Below, in pieces: positions 1 through 12,114 of a stretch of 64,000 bases of DNA. Below the pieces are notes generated by a model. The model had not been told where the DNA came from, did not search any database, and saw nothing but the letters and a program-made list of their open reading frames with translations. Source of the DNA: Parelaphostrongylus tenuis (Eukaryota; Nematoda; Chromadorea; Rhabditida; Metastrongylidae); NCBI GenBank assembly GCA_019055375.1, contig JAHQIW010004486.1, positions 237,061 through 301,060 of the forward strand, written 5' to 3'. Positions within the stretch are counted from its first letter, which is position 1, and the number at the start of each line of letters is the position of its first letter. The position numbers and the translations under genes are program-made.

Positions 1-950
1 GCGATACAATATTCGCCAAAACTATTCACTGCCACCCTACAAAACGCCATGCGAACATTAGAATGGGACGAAATGGGAGTGAAAATTGACGGTCGACAAT
101 TAAACCATCTTCGCTTTGCTGACGATATCGTTCTCATAACACCAAACATCAGCCAAGCGGAACGAATGTTGACCGATTTCGATAACGCCTGTGGAAAGAT
201 TGGTCTTCAACTGAATCTAACGAAAACAATGTTCAGGAGGAACGGATGGGTTTCTAATGCCCCATTCACGCTCAACGGAACGACAATCTCCGAATGCTCC
301 AGTTACGTCTATCTAGGTCGTGAAATCAACATGATGAACGACCTAGCTCCAGAGTTGAGCAGGAGGAAACGAGCGGCTTGGGGAACGTTCAAGAGCATCG
401 AAGATGTAGTGAAGAGGACAAAGAACATCCGACTCCGTGCCCACCTTTTCGACTCGACAATTATCCCTGCCATGACGTATGCAGCAGAAACCTGGTCGCT
501 ACGTAAGCAGGATGAAAGATCACTTGCCATTATCGAACGCGCAGTCGAAAGGTCGATGCTAAGAGTATCCCGTATCTCGCAAATGAGAGAAAGGATCCGA
601 AGTTCCGACCTACGTCAACGATCGAACATCAGAGACGCCGTTCTACACGCCAAGATATCGAAAATAAGGTGGGCCGGACACGTGATGCGCTTCAACGACA
701 ACCGATGGCGAGAGCTGTTACCGACTGGATTCCTTGGGACATCAAGCGCTCTATAGGAAGACCATCGACCCGTGTCAGATTTCTTCACGATAGCTATAGA
801 AGAAAGATATGATGCTCAGCGAATACCTAGAGCAAGGAGGACCCACTGGGCTACTCTTGCACGCGATAGGGAAAATGGAAGTGCTGCTGGTACCCGCTCG
901 AGTCACTCGACGATCAACGGGACGACAGATGACACGTGATAGGTGATAAG
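1..950 (+). mobile_element. RTE-type retrotransposon, 3' part of reverse transcriptase
   Basis: The open frame at 49-756 encodes the C-terminal half of an RTE-clade reverse transcriptase. The FADD catalytic box (R-F-A-D-D-I-V-L) lies at about residues 22-29. It is followed by the conserved connection and tail region seen in nematode RTE proteins (motifs AAETWSLRKQ and IRWAGHVMRFNDNRW). The 5' end lies outside the window. Near 705 the frame breaks: the usual tail (TRAVTDWIPRD) is replaced by an out-of-frame reading that stops at 756, while recognisable tail sequence continues to about 930. The end is marked by repeats of the GTGATA type near 935-950. The same tail occurs in the copies near 32.7, 54.3, 62.1 and 63.4 kb. 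It is an inactive fragment. Confidence 0.9.
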
Positions 951-959
951 ATGCGTAAA

Positions 960-2110
960 CAGTTCTGATAATTTTTTACAAATATTTTAACAGGTCAAAA
1001 AACACGCAGATGAATTCATTCAGCAAAGAATAATTACGTTCGTCGAGTCAACAGACATAATGATAAACAAAAACCTTACAACAAAATCTCAAAATTGCCT
1101 CTTTTCCATCTACAAATTTATGAACTTGTGCTGAAATTTTGATACTTGCACATTTCGCACCGCAATTTCGCCCCAAGCGCGCGTCATAGCAGTTCTGAAG
1201 GCGTTTGCGCTAGTGTAGCAAATAGCCGACTCCTTTTCTTTTATTATCAACCACACGAAGTAATCCAATTGGGTGAATTCCGGCGAGTTTGACGGCCAAA
1301 CTTATTTACCGAAAACTGCCTGGAAACAGGCTTGACATATGGTAATCGTTGAGCGGGCCGAAGACGCTAGAGCCCAGTCCTGCCAAAGTGTGAATCTGTC
1401 GGTGCCAAAGTGTTGAGTACTCCGAGGCTCCAGTAAGCCCTGTGAAACGTGCTGCTGATAGCTGGCAGCGTTGATTGTGACATTTCCGTTGTTGAAGACA
1501 CACGGCGTCTTTTGGGTGGCGCAAATACCGGCCGAGACCATCACAGAGGCAGGAAAATGACTGCTGCCTATGGTTTTCGCTATTGTTGACTTCTGCTGAT
1601 CTTTCCTAAAAAGTTGACTATTCCGCCAATTGTGGAGTGGTTTGAAATTCAGTATCTTCTCAGCCGTGAAAATCACCTTCGACCATCAAGCATTAGCTAA
1701 ATAAACGAATCATTCAATTATCCTTCGAAAGCCGTTCTCCTTTCATCTTTTGCTTCAGAGAGCTAACACGAGCGATGTTATAACCATGTAGCTTCAGCTT
1801 GTTTTCAACGTTGTTGCAGACGCTCCACTCACTGACTCCATGTTCTACGAGCTATTTTGCGCATCGAATGTTCCGGATTTCGTTGAAGTGGGTGGCGATC
1901 TTTTGAATGTTTTTTGGAGTAGACGATGTGGTTTGACGACTCTTTGCAAGACGATCCTCAATTCTTCCAGTTTCTCTGAAACGTATCAAGGCTGTGTAGA
2001 CTATCGCTGATTTGAAACCAGCCACCTTCAACAATTTCGAACGTTTTCATTCTCGTCTTGTGCAGCTCAATCATTGCGATACGTTCATTTTAAGATCCAT
2101 AGTTATAGCG
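960..2110 (-). mobile_element. Tc1/mariner-superfamily transposase relic (copy A)
   Basis: Read on the minus strand, 1676-1302 encodes a block typical of a nematode Tc1/mariner transposase: IFTAEKIL (position of the second catalytic Asp, here Ala), VMVSAGICATQKTP, then TLWQDWALASSA, which matches the QDWAPAHS catalytic region. A helix-turn-helix-like N-terminal piece lies at 2034-1852 in another frame. Frames are broken in several places, so it cannot make a full protein. A related relic sits at 17960-19215, and the flanks of the two copies are alignable (for example around 1005-1060 and 18010-18060). Confidence 0.8.
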
Positions 2111-2214
2111 CAAGGGAAAATTAACAAATGAATAAAATGATTCCACACCAGAACCAAAGAAAGAACTCGATAAAATTACGTTTATTAATTATTTGTTATA
2201 TTTATTTCTTTGAT

Positions 2215-2400
2215 CCGCCACAGAGTTTTTCGGTGTGCGCATCCTAGTACTCTAGCATTCAGTTCGTTTATCGTCTTTTTCTCGAACGGCGTTAAATACT
2301 GGTTGAGGGAATCTCCTTGTAGTCTCGAGGATAGCATTGCTGTGGCGTTCCATAGGACTGTTGCTGCTGACTGGCGGAGAGTTGGGAGATGGGAGAGGGG
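2215..2400 (-). repeat. SINE-like repeat, family 3
   Basis: The segment from the CGGTGTGCGCATCC stretch to GGCGTTCCATAGG is the reverse complement of the family seen complete at 57791-58056 and at 13409-13620. Shared blocks include the 'tagaatactgg' region and the 'gtcgaggatagc' region. No tRNA-like head is recognisable in this copy. Confidence 0.55.
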
Positions 2401-2544
2401 GAGTGGAGGGGACTCCACGCGGCCAACATCACAACCACCTGGCCACGGCGCCACCCCATCCAATAAAATTATCACAATTAATAGAGAATATCATAAAAAA
2501 GGCTAAAATTATCAAAATACAAAATTGACAGAACTCTTGCTGAA

Positions 2545-2645
2545 CTCTATATATATGTATATATATATATATTATGTATATACATACATATAAATATATA
2601 TATATATGTATATACATACATATAATATATATATATATATATAAT
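2545..2645. repeat. TA-rich microsatellite
   Basis: Runs of (TA)n and TATG/TACA units, about 100 bases, in the bestrophin 3' region. The short peptide that can be read on the minus strand is only the translation of this repeat. Confidence 0.9.
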
Positions 2646-3059
2646 TTTTCGCGGTAAATAATTGCGCTTTTAAATGGCGCGGAGCGTAGCGATTTCAGTC
2701 GCCATCCAGAAAGGGCGCAATTTGTTATTCAGTTAGAAATCTTTTCCCCGTTTTAGAGATTCAAATCTTATGTAGTTGTAGAAGAGACTTTGTCTGTCAT
2801 CTGAAGAGGATTAGCTTTTTATTTTCAATTTATTTTACCCAATAAACTGGCTGAAATTTTCAATTAAAGAGTTAACTACCTTAAGTGCCAAAAGTACTTG
2901 TGTTGTATAGCGCTCTATAAAGATCTTTCTGGAATCCAAACAAGGAATCGAAATCGCCAAGAATTTTTATTCGAATAACCTTTGGATTGTCATAAAAAAT
3001 CTGGCGAAAAGTCATGCAGAGATGCCAGGTATGCAAACAATAAACACCTGACGTAAAAC

Positions 3060-3480
3060 GTGTTTCCTCTTCGCCGATACTACACTGCAGCGAAACGCCG
3101 TTTTAGAAATTAAGCCCACTTTCAAAATTGCAGTTTCTCAAGCTATTGAATGATTACCAAAGCTCTAGTGAAAATCTATGCCTGGAGAAAAAGTTTAACA
3201 AACACGAGTGCGCAACGCACCATACACTCCGAGACAAATCGAAGTTCTCTTGCTGCTCCAGCGCACTTAGAATGTTCGTCTAGAAACCGCTCTACTGTGA
3301 GAATAGCTTCAAAAAGAATGTCTGAAGCCTAAGCGACGTTGGTACGCTAAGGTCATACACCGGTGTTTCGAAGGTCTCGCTCTCCTCGTCAGTGACTCGA
3401 GCAACACATTGAGCCTTGCATTGTAGCAAGGAGTGGCGCATGTACAGTGTACAGTGACACTGATCCATCACCACTTCTCA
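3060..3480. repeat. foldback-type repeat, related to 33.6 and 53.1 kb
   Basis: The block with 'ctacactgcagcgaaacg' and 'ctattgaatgattacc' recurs at about 33570-33680 and 53690-53770. The block around 3330-3430, including a run of 'gactcgagcaacacattg', recurs in opposite orientation at about 53150-53280. It is non-coding. From 3480 to 3890 I see two tandem copies of a 'ttgatccatgacat' unit (3520-3580) and nothing else. Confidence 0.5.
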
Positions 3481-4010
3481 TTCGATGGATCTTGGCTGGT
3501 AGAACAAAACTAATTCATGGCATCGACTGTTTGATCCATGACATTGATATGATAACAAAATTGATCCATGACATCGATCAAAAACAGTTGATGCCACGTG
3601 AGAATAACATTACATCAGCTATCGAATGACTATAAAAATCTAGTGAAACAGCTTGCGCGGCGAGGAATTCACAAAAATACTGATGTACCATTTTTGTAGA
3701 CTTGGTTCCAAAAGAGCCAAGCTGGGACTGTGGTTGATGTCACATTGTATTACTTGGCCCTCATTGGTTGTTTTGAGCACACGGTATCCCCGCTTACGGG
3801 TGACTTTTGAAAGCAGCCGATGCGATTGAAACACGATTATAAAAGAGCAAACCAAAGGCCTCGATGGTGTGCTGCGGTCACTCGCTGTTTCAGAAAAGTA
3901 TAGTCCCGGTTCGAGTCCATTATATCAACATCAGATTCCCGATTTTGCTTGTATTTCAGCACTCTGGTGGTTATTTAGATCGAAATTACAATTAATGACA
4001 AAAATCTAAC

Positions 4011-7000
4011 CGCTTGAATTGAATGAGAACCTAGAAGTGTTTCGATATCTCCTTCTTTCAACGCTTGCATACATATCGTTGTCGCCCAGTTCAGCGGAGC
4101 CCAGTATTTGTTGTGAACTGTCTTGATACTTTCCAAATTCCGTAATTCGTTCTCATGCAGGAAACCTTGAAAAAAGCTCTTGAATCTACAAAGCCTCGAT
4201 GATCAAGCGGCAATAATTAGTCGAGAATTAAAACACAGTTCGAACCGTTCTTGATAAGTTTTTGTGCGATCTGAAAAATTTGCGAGCCTCACCTATTACT
4301 TCACATTCTTAAACATATAAATTTACATCGACTCCACTGCACATACCGAGAACTTATCGATAGACGTCACATCTGTCGTTTGCCTTCCATCTATGAGTTG
4401 TTTAAATGTGAATACGTATACCATCACACGTAGTAAACAGAGAGTGAAACGTGGTTCTCTATTTTATTATAATAAATATACGATCTTCAAGCATCGGTCC
4501 AAATCCTTGATGCAGTGGTCGAAACAATATGTGAAATGTTTCAAAGACCTTTAGGGCCGTGAATGAGAAGAAGTAAATCGGATCTTTTCTAAAATCCTAC
4601 AGTATTTTTGGATTTCTATAATCATACCACATCATATTTTACTGAAAAAGTCAGGTAATGCTGCTGTCAAATGTCTTTATTCTTACCATCTGAACGTATA
4701 AGTCAAATTTGATATCAATTAGGCTTTGTTCTCCAGCAGCATTCTCTGCATAATCCACCAAGCATCCATTTCTGGGGATGGATACGGCCGGCGTGGTTCT
4801 TCTGTCTAGAGCACAGAAGGTGCATAACTCGAGAATCTGCTGCAATGGCCACGAGATGAAGGCAAGATTTGGAGAGAATCCTCGTTGCCTATGCAACAAG
4901 GCCAAATGTCGTACGAACAAGGGACTCCGGGTGGGTACACTCTTTCAGAACTCTAACATGAAGGCCCGCGTGGCGATCACCTTCTTCTATTTGTGGGCAT
5001 GCGAGAAGACTGCCGCTGAGTTCTGCCACACCTCATTGGGCATCGCCACACTGACCGTGGTTGAGTCGATTATTAAAAACATTCGCGCGGATAGCGTCAT
5101 TAAGCACGAATAGGTCGTCGGGGGTGGCGAAGGGCTGACTGTAAAAATTGAGAAGTTCTTGTTCTCTAGGCGCAATAACCACGTCAGCCATGTCCTTCTC
5201 CAGCAGTGGGTGTTTGGTGGAGCGTGCAGAAAACCGGAGAAGTGTTCTTAGAAAAGGTTCCTGATCGGACGGCTCAGACGCTTCTAAAGGTCATCACTCG
5301 CTGCATCGCTCCCGGAACGACCATCTAATCGGACAGTTGGAAGGCGTACAATCTGAATCAGAACCAGAAGGATAAGAACTATGAACAATCCCGCGTCAAC
5401 CATCGCCACCACTTCATCAACCCAGAGACCAGCGCCCATACTCACACGATCGAAAGCACATGGAATCAAACCAAACGACGCAAGAAACGGCAGTGTGAGA
5501 CGAGCCGCACTCTCCTCGACACCTATCTGGCAGAATTTGCTTGGCGACGCATGGTCAAAAGTCGGGGTCGGGATCCATTCGAGGCACTTCTCGAGTACAT
5601 GGCGATGTTCATGCCGCCGGAAAACAAAGCCTAATTGATATTGATTTTGACTTATACGTCCAAATAGTAGGAAAGAAGACATTTGACTGCAGCGTTACCT
5701 GATTTTTATGGTAAAATATTGTGTTTAAATATGCTGTAGGATTCTAGAAAAGATCCAGCAAATCAAATGCGACTCGGATCTGTGGAGTAAAAAACTGACA
5801 GCAGGTTGTATAAAAAACATTATAACTGCGTGCATGACTAATTTCAGTTCAATGATCTGTCAATCCTGTCAAGGCAGAGTCGTATGCTATCTGCTATATC
5901 AGTCAGTCCTACGAGCTAAATTTTCCATGTATTCAAGGCCATGAGCTTTTGAAAGTAGCGTGTGATACAAGCTGAGGGCTGGTAATAGGTGTTCTATCTT
6001 CATGAATCTAATTCTATGCAAACCAGGCATATGCAGTCCCACACACCGACGAGGACGTCACACATGTGATAGGAGAGTCGTTGAAACAACATTTTCCATC
6101 CTTACTAGGTAACGCAGGAAGGCGGATTTTAGTGAATATTGGAAAGAAAGGCGTAAAAAAGACATTTCTTGGTGACTTCGACACCTTCGCCATTCCTAGC
6201 ATAACACTGCAGATACTCGATATCTCAAAAATAGTACAGTACTTCTATCAATGTAGATTCGATGTAAATAACAGCGGACGCAAACGTTTTTGCACACCAC
6301 TCTACAACATTGGGTTTATTCAATCCAATCCCGACTGACGCAAACGTTTTTGCACACCACTCTACATCATTGGGTTTATTGTAACATCATAATACCGCAA
6401 TAGGCGGTCAAATAAAATGATTTCTGATTGATTATTGAAACCCAATATCTGTCAATATATGTGGGTTCAATGTCAACAATGACTGCCCCGCCACACCGTA
6501 GATGATTGGCTGTTGACAGATAATGAGTTGCAGCGTAGAGAGAGTGGAGTGCAAAACGAGCGTCGGTGGTGCAACGGTTTAGCACATGCTCCCGGAAAGA
6601 GTAAGATATGGGTTTCGAGTCCCGGTTGACGAAGACGTTTTTGCACACCACTCTACATTATTGGGTAAGTAACAGGATCATCGTAGAAGATGACCAAAGT
6701 ATGGAGAACCACAGTATACGTTGATATAATGTCGCGGACTTTTCTACTAGCTGTTCACGCTGCGAATAAAGATTTGAGCATCAACACAAGCCTATATTTA
6801 ACTTTTCGACAGCAATGACATTTATTCAGAGCAAGAAATTGAAAGCACAGTTAGCTGCCATCGTAAGCATGTGACGCAGTGGTTAGAGGTTGTTCTGCGT
6901 TAAACACGTGGTCCCTATATCCGGTCACACGTCGTGGATTTACCACGCCTTCCATACCTCCGGCGTAGGATAAGCGGTAAAAGATCTGTTTGAGAGTATA

Positions 7001-10000
7001 ACTGCACTACACTGATACATCGTCAAACCACTGAAATGTCATTATATAGACTGCAGAGGCGTTCACTCTCCTCGAGCGATATCATATAAATCTGGGGTCA
7101 TGAAACATACCTATAAATTAGTCAGCACTTGATGATTTGTGCTTTGTCTTATGATTAGGTGTGAGATGGTGGTATGAATTAGAAGGATATCAAAGGCAGG
7201 GTGAGAAGAGGGCTTCCGGAAGTGTTAGTTGCCATGAAGTCTTCATAGTCTTAGAGAGCCTGGAGAGCTTCTCATTCCCTTCGTTGTACTCTACATCGCG
7301 GGATTCAATAGCAAATGCCTTAGACATCAAATCGTCAAAGCCAGAATTACATTGGCGTTAAAGTGGAAAACGGTGATCTCAAAACTACATAAGTTCTTGG
7401 TTTTCCTTTTGCACACAAGACACAGCAATCTCCTGTTGATCGAGCTTCATGGTAAACTCAAGTGAAGAAAAATGTTAAAGAAAAAATTTGTACTTTTACC
7501 CATTTCATCTTGCTTCAATAGCTCTTTTCTTTGGAGGACGTCCCACCCAAGTTATGAATTATTTTGAAGTAACAATGTTTGTAGAAGTTTGTTCTAACAA
7601 ACACGATAACAACGGACTTTTCTTCCATCACACACCACGATCATAAACAGTGCATAGTTAACGATGGATTCTCGTATCTAGCATCCTCATAACATCATGC
7701 TCAGTTTTTCTTTCCTACTTCATCAGAAGCTCTACTGCTGCGTAGAAAAGTTTGGTGGAACCTGAAGCGCAATCGAGCTAATGACCATGTGTGTGTCGCA
7801 GGCCACCTCCAAAAACTTACTATAAAAGGATAAAGGATAAAGCTCTCGGCGTTGATCAATCCCTGAGGGATGCGCCATGCATTCGACTTCAATTTCTAAC
7901 TTCGTTTTGAGGTGATTGAATGCATATCTGGCCTTTACAATGACTCGCGGAGGCCTCCGGTGAACCGAGTCAGTGCTGCTTATCCTCCCAGATAAGTCTG
8001 AGACCTGTCTGGTACCAATTTACCGACCCCGGAGAGATGGATGGCTTGGTGAGCCATGAGCGCGAGATCGATCCATTGACCTCGTGTGCGACGCAGGGCA
8101 CCTCTAACCACTGCGCCACATGCGCTCTCCTACTCTATGCCACTCAAATTCAGTATAATTGTAGTACACAAGGCGCTATTACAATTTACTGTGCAGATTC
8201 CAGTACATCTCACATTAGATTCGTTTCCTTGCATTCGTCCTTCAAAAGGCCTTCAAACATTCTACGTGTTGCTTGAGATTTCGTGTTCTTCATGAATGGC
8301 ATAGAATGGTGTCAAGACTACTTTGCATCCAGTCTTCGAAGTAGTAGAGCTAACCGATTCTCCTTGACCCGTACGACAAATCAATTATTTCTGTGTAGGT
8401 TAAGTCTGTAGCACGAGGTTGGTAATAAAAATGTATCTGGCTAACGTTGCGACGCGTTTCGCCTTCTTCAAAGCGTAGGATTCGAGTCAATTACCCGCAG
8501 TCCTCGTTGTAACCTTCTTCTCATTGCCGATCACGTCGAATCTTTATCTATGGGTACCGCTTAAGTAAAGGTGATTTTTTGTTGATGATATTTTGATTTT
8601 TTCCCAGGACATTCATTCTGCGGTAGTAGTCAGTATTAACGACCGCTATAGAGCGTTACTATGTTATGTAGCTGATTCAAATTCAGCGTCGGCATAACTC
8701 AATCGTATTTTCTTCGTTGATTAGATCTGTAGCAGGAGGTGTCAATGTTAATTCGGCTACATTTCTATATAAACCATTGTTCTGAAAGAGAGAAAAATGC
8801 GTTTAAAAGTTGGCCGAATGAAAATTTTAATCAACAAATCCGCACTATAGGCTTAATCAACAACGAAAATATGTTGATTGGTTATGCAGAGGCTAAAGGA
8901 AGGCCGATTACATTTTTGATAATTCGTTCTAACCATTGATAATTCGAATTTTGCAGGATTGTTTGTTTGGAGTAACAGATAACTATCAACGGCTGAATAG
9001 CTATTAGCTAATTAATGCTTCATCCTACATATGGAGTTAGCCGGGCAAGGTTCTTTATTCCAGCAATGCTACCCTAGACCCATGCCCTTTACGGGAAGGT
9101 ACAAATCAAGCAAAACGAAGGCGAATATCCACAATGAAGGCGATTCACGTTGGGCGATCAATTCAGATCGTCAGTTGTGAAGAGCACGAAACGCACTGAT
9201 ACGTTAGCCGAATAGAAAAATTTTTAGCAACGAGCTTGTGCTAAAGGCTCAATTAACAAGGAAAAAACTGACCACTGCTAAGGTCCACATGTTTCACATA
9301 TTGATGATTTACTTCCAAGAGGCTTTTAGTCAAATCAATGCTCACCAAGCAATTTGCGCTTAAGCAAACAACGACATATCAGTGGACTCATTCAGTAGCT
9401 TTGTTACCTTCTTTGTCTCTTTGATGAGCTATATTTGGCTGAATCGCTGACAAAAACCAACATTTTCATTGTTTTATGCGTACTATAAGCTTTTATGAGA
9501 AAGTATTACATATTGCAAATACAGTTTCTCTGTTATTGTATATAAATTTTGAGTTGTAAATATTTTGATAAACAACCGTTTTAGATAAATGTATCAACTT
9601 AGTGCGTGCTGTTTTTTAGTTTTTGAATTAATGAATGCCTAGTAATATTATGCATGGTAACATTCAATCTGTGAGCCAAGTAGATTGAAGATATATCAAA
9701 ACGTATGGATATAAAATGAAGCTAAGAGAGGCCAGATCGTAATATAGACCTTAACACATGCAAAGACTCTTTCTTGAAGCTTTCAGACATTTGAATCACC
9801 GAGAAGAACTAAAATTCACCTGCTTCAACAAGTGATTCCATGGTTGGAAATCTTCGACGAACAGGAAGTGATATGTCGCGAAACACCATTACCTGCAGAA
9901 AAGAGAATTAGAAAAAATACTGATTCATGTCTGTTGATAACTCCTCTATTGGTTGAAAAAATAATTGACTGGATTTGTATTCGTTTCTGCAACTATCTGT

Positions 10001-11999
10001 GAGCAGGCGTAGTTTCTCATGGTTCGGCTTCCATCCTTTATTCAAGAAACAATACAGTAAAAAGAATGGACCTAACACGGAATATGTAAGGCTGGCTCCT
10101 TCTACTCGCCATATTTCACAAAACAAATTATACATGTGAAGTACCCCTATACTTGGACACTGCAATGATCTGCCATATTCGCATTAGCTCGGTGTCAAAA
10201 TAAACTGTATTCACAGGCCTCACCTGAGACAATGCACAGTAGCGTATTATAGTTCGCCTATATAGAACCACCTTCTTGGTGTTGCCTCTTAGGTATGTGG
10301 AGACAGTGAGTGCCAGGCTGAAGAAAAGAATTATAATGTGCGATTCAAAATTAAATGCGAAGAATCGCTATCTTGCTAACAAGAATGTAGTTACAAAAGT
10401 CCGCTAATGACTGTATCTGGTCAGGCGACGACTTGGAGCCTAAACACAGTTATTTGGACACTCCAGAATAAAAAAATCCTGCTCAATCAGCAAATTAGCG
10501 TTCAAAAAAAGTTGTGTCCTCCCAGGTTTGAAAGGTAGGCCATTCAAATATTATGAATCAAACAATACACGAAATTCAGTGACACCCTCACCCTTGCCCA
10601 TGAGGAACAATAAAAACAGTCTTAACAAGCAACGAAATCGAAGAAATAAAAAGTCAAGAGACAAACTCCTGCCAAGATTCATTACTATATTCGATAAACA
10701 CACTACTATCATAATTTCTTATTTAGCGGAAAATACTGATTACTCACTTTTCCATCCAACCCATATTCTGGAAAATACTTCTCCATCGATCAACAACGAT
10801 TGTTACGAAAAATCCAAGCATAAACGTGAGCGGAATGTACTCCAGTCTCTTGTCACAGTATTCGGATATTTTTTCGAACTGTCTAAAATCACTTGACTAA
10901 TATGGTGAGATGCGAGGAAAGATTGAAACTTGAGGTAACATCCAACCCGAGCTACCTGTTCCAAGAGCTCGTGTGTTATCCAAAAAGCCACTAAGACCTC
11001 CGCCCTGTCTTTCTCTCGGCTTGAAAGGCTTCGAACAACTTCACGTTCTGAGTTTTGCTCGCACTTTAGCACCTTTAGGTTGTATATTTTCACATCTCGC
11101 CTTGTCGTTAAAATAAAATTAGGCAGTAAGCAAAGTGGAGAGTTTCCATTTGACTGATATTTGATGCCCTCACTAAGTTCCAGTATGCAGAACACTCTGC
11201 TTTTGAAATCTGGAAGTGTTAAAATGCTTGGTTTGAGTCAGATGTTAATTTTCTTATTCGTCCATATCACACTATAATTAGCTTTATTACAACGCCTACA
11301 AATGAAAGAAGACTCATGTCCAGTAATATCAACGATCAATCAAGACACTCGGAGGATATTCTTTTGAGGTTTTTTTAAGTGCAGAATGAAGCTTCCTGAT
11401 CAGCATCCAACATAATATCTAAGTGATAAAGTATAGTTGAATTCAAGAAATGTAGCTACAGAGTTCTCGAATGTAGAAGTCATACGGACTACAACCACAT
11501 TTACAAATGGCTCTCATGTAGTCAAGTGGGTCGGGATGTGATTCACATTATTACTCTTCGACCACAATGCTTCACCGCCTCAAAGTGATGGCGTGATATT
11601 TTTGAGTGCTGCGATAAGTGCAAAATTGGGCATTGTACAACAACAAGTTCCGTACTTGTACAGATAGACCAATTAAATTACTATCCATCGAGTGATCAGA
11701 GCCGGACAAACAGCTTCACCACGCCGAACAAGGCTATATGAGGAAACTTTACTGCGTGGCCGCTTTACTAATGTGCTTAGAAGAAACAGGTGACTAGGCA
11801 GCAAAAGCATATGAACTCACCGCTTAGCCTCACCATGGAGGACGCTCCTATAGATCACAAACACTGCATAGTATCCGCAAAGCCAGACGATTAGGTCAGC
11901 GACTATCGACTTGTATATTGAACCACGCCATCGAAAAAGTAGTTTGAAGAAGGTGAAATAGGATACTGATGAAACATCCAAATTATATGATACGGTCAT
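4011..11999 (-). CDS. bestrophin-family anion channel (5' part; 3' end outside window)
   Basis: This is a multi-exon gene for a bestrophin, a pentameric calcium-activated chloride channel of membranes. Exons found: 11999-11821, 10882-10748, 10317-10224, 9892-9820 and 4165-4011. All have GT donors and AG acceptors, and all phases fit. The start is the ATG at 11999, and it begins with the family hallmark M-T-V-S-Y-N. Next come the RWRGSIYK motif and the first membrane helix. Exon 2 holds the second helix and the pore-neck region (IPLTFMLGFFVTIVVDRW). Exons 3-4 hold LYRRTIIRYCALSQ and FRDISLPVRRRFPT. Exon 5 holds HNKYWAPLNWA, the usual NKYWVP block. The remaining half, including the YDWIPIPLVYTQ region and the acidic Ca-clasp, was not found and should lie left of position 1. 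The intron 9819-4166 is 5.65 kb and contains a Merlin relic and SINE-like repeats. An AG acceptor at 12009-12008, 8 bases before the ATG, suggests spliced-leader addition. No lesions were seen. Confidence 0.88.
4632..5722 (+). mobile_element. Merlin-type (IS1016-like) DNA transposon relic
   Basis: Imperfect terminal inverted repeats of about 85 bases flank this 1.1-kb element (4632-4735 against 5620-5722; both carry 'tcaggtaa' and 'aacaaagcctaattgatat' in opposite orientation). Between them, on the plus strand, lies a transposase of the Merlin/ISXO2-like DDE type. It has a Cys-rich N-terminal zinc region around 4830-4930, then the block with LLQQWVFGGACR near 5185-5225. Further on are SDSWKAYN near 5320-5345 (second catalytic Asp) and HTIESTWNQTKRR near 5445-5485 (third residue, Glu). 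The C-terminal end is RDPFEALLEYMAMFMPP, stopping at 5632. The first catalytic Asp appears to be Glu. Defects: stop at 5111, one-base frameshift near 5245, stop near 5320. It sits in the large bestrophin intron. Confidence 0.85.
6230..6670 (+). repeat. tRNA-like repeat with inverted ends, type A
   Basis: At 6560-6632 there is a tRNA-like body. It has a perfect A box (TGGTGCAACGG), a B box (GGGTTTCGAGTCC, one base longer than usual), a 7-base acceptor-like pairing (GCGTCGG with TTGACG) and a clover-like anticodon arm with loop CCGGAAA. It is bracketed by inverted sequence: AGTGGAGTGCAAAACG on the left and CGTTTTTGCACACCACT on the right. The right-hand end sequence also occurs twice upstream (6280-6320, 6335-6380) as truncated copies, giving a tandem of right ends. 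No tRNA function is implied. Confidence 0.65.
6870..6975 (+). repeat. SINE-like tRNA head, family 2 (fragment)
   Basis: 'gcatgtgacgcagtggttagag' matches the tRNA-derived head of the family-2 repeats (reverse complement at 8140, 33160 and 62500), with an A box. The B-box region is degraded and the body is absent. Confidence 0.45.
7820..8145 (-). mobile_element. tRNA-derived SINE, family 2
   Basis: Read on the minus strand, it begins with a tRNA-like head (about 8140-8070) carrying a perfect A box (TGGCGCAGTGG) and a B-box-like GGTCAATGGATCG. A 240-base body follows, ending with the conserved 'ccgagagctttat' segment. Near-identical bodies occur at 31143-31385, 32880-33165 and 62195-62500, all on the minus strand. 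This is the architecture of a Pol III-transcribed SINE. Which LINE mobilises it is unknown. Confidence 0.7.
8150..8300. repeat. dispersed repeat, family 4
   Basis: The pattern 'ctgtgcagattccagtac...gattcgtttccttgcattcgtcc...acgtgttgctt' recurs near 15295-15410 and 29855-29960. It is non-coding. Positions 8300-9800 otherwise hold intron sequence with scattered short repeats (a 'gcacgaggttgg' piece at 8412 and a similar one at 8730) and no exon I can support. Confidence 0.4.
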
Positions 12000-12016
12000 T
12001 GAAGCGCCTAAATAAC
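12000..12016 (-). promoter_or_regulatory. probable trans-splice acceptor of the bestrophin gene
   Basis: On the minus strand a T-rich GTTATTTAG ends at 12008 and is followed by only 8 bases before the ATG at 11999. Nematode genes that receive a spliced leader typically have exactly such an outron acceptor just before the start codon. The use of a leader is inferred, not seen. Confidence 0.5.
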
Positions 12017-12083
12017 GACAAAGTCAATAACCTTATTGTTTTTTCGATAACCAGACTTGAGGTTACTGACGGCAAGAATTATT

Positions 12084-12114
12084 TGATCTCTTAGGTCCTA
12101 AGTGGCGCGTATAC
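12084..12114 (+). promoter_or_regulatory. possible trans-splice acceptor and divergent promoter region
   Basis: 'tttgatctcttag' ends at 12094, 20 bases before the proposed ATG at 12115. The 12000-12115 interval separates two divergent start codons and must hold, or lie between, both promoters. No TATA-like element stands out. Confidence 0.3.
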
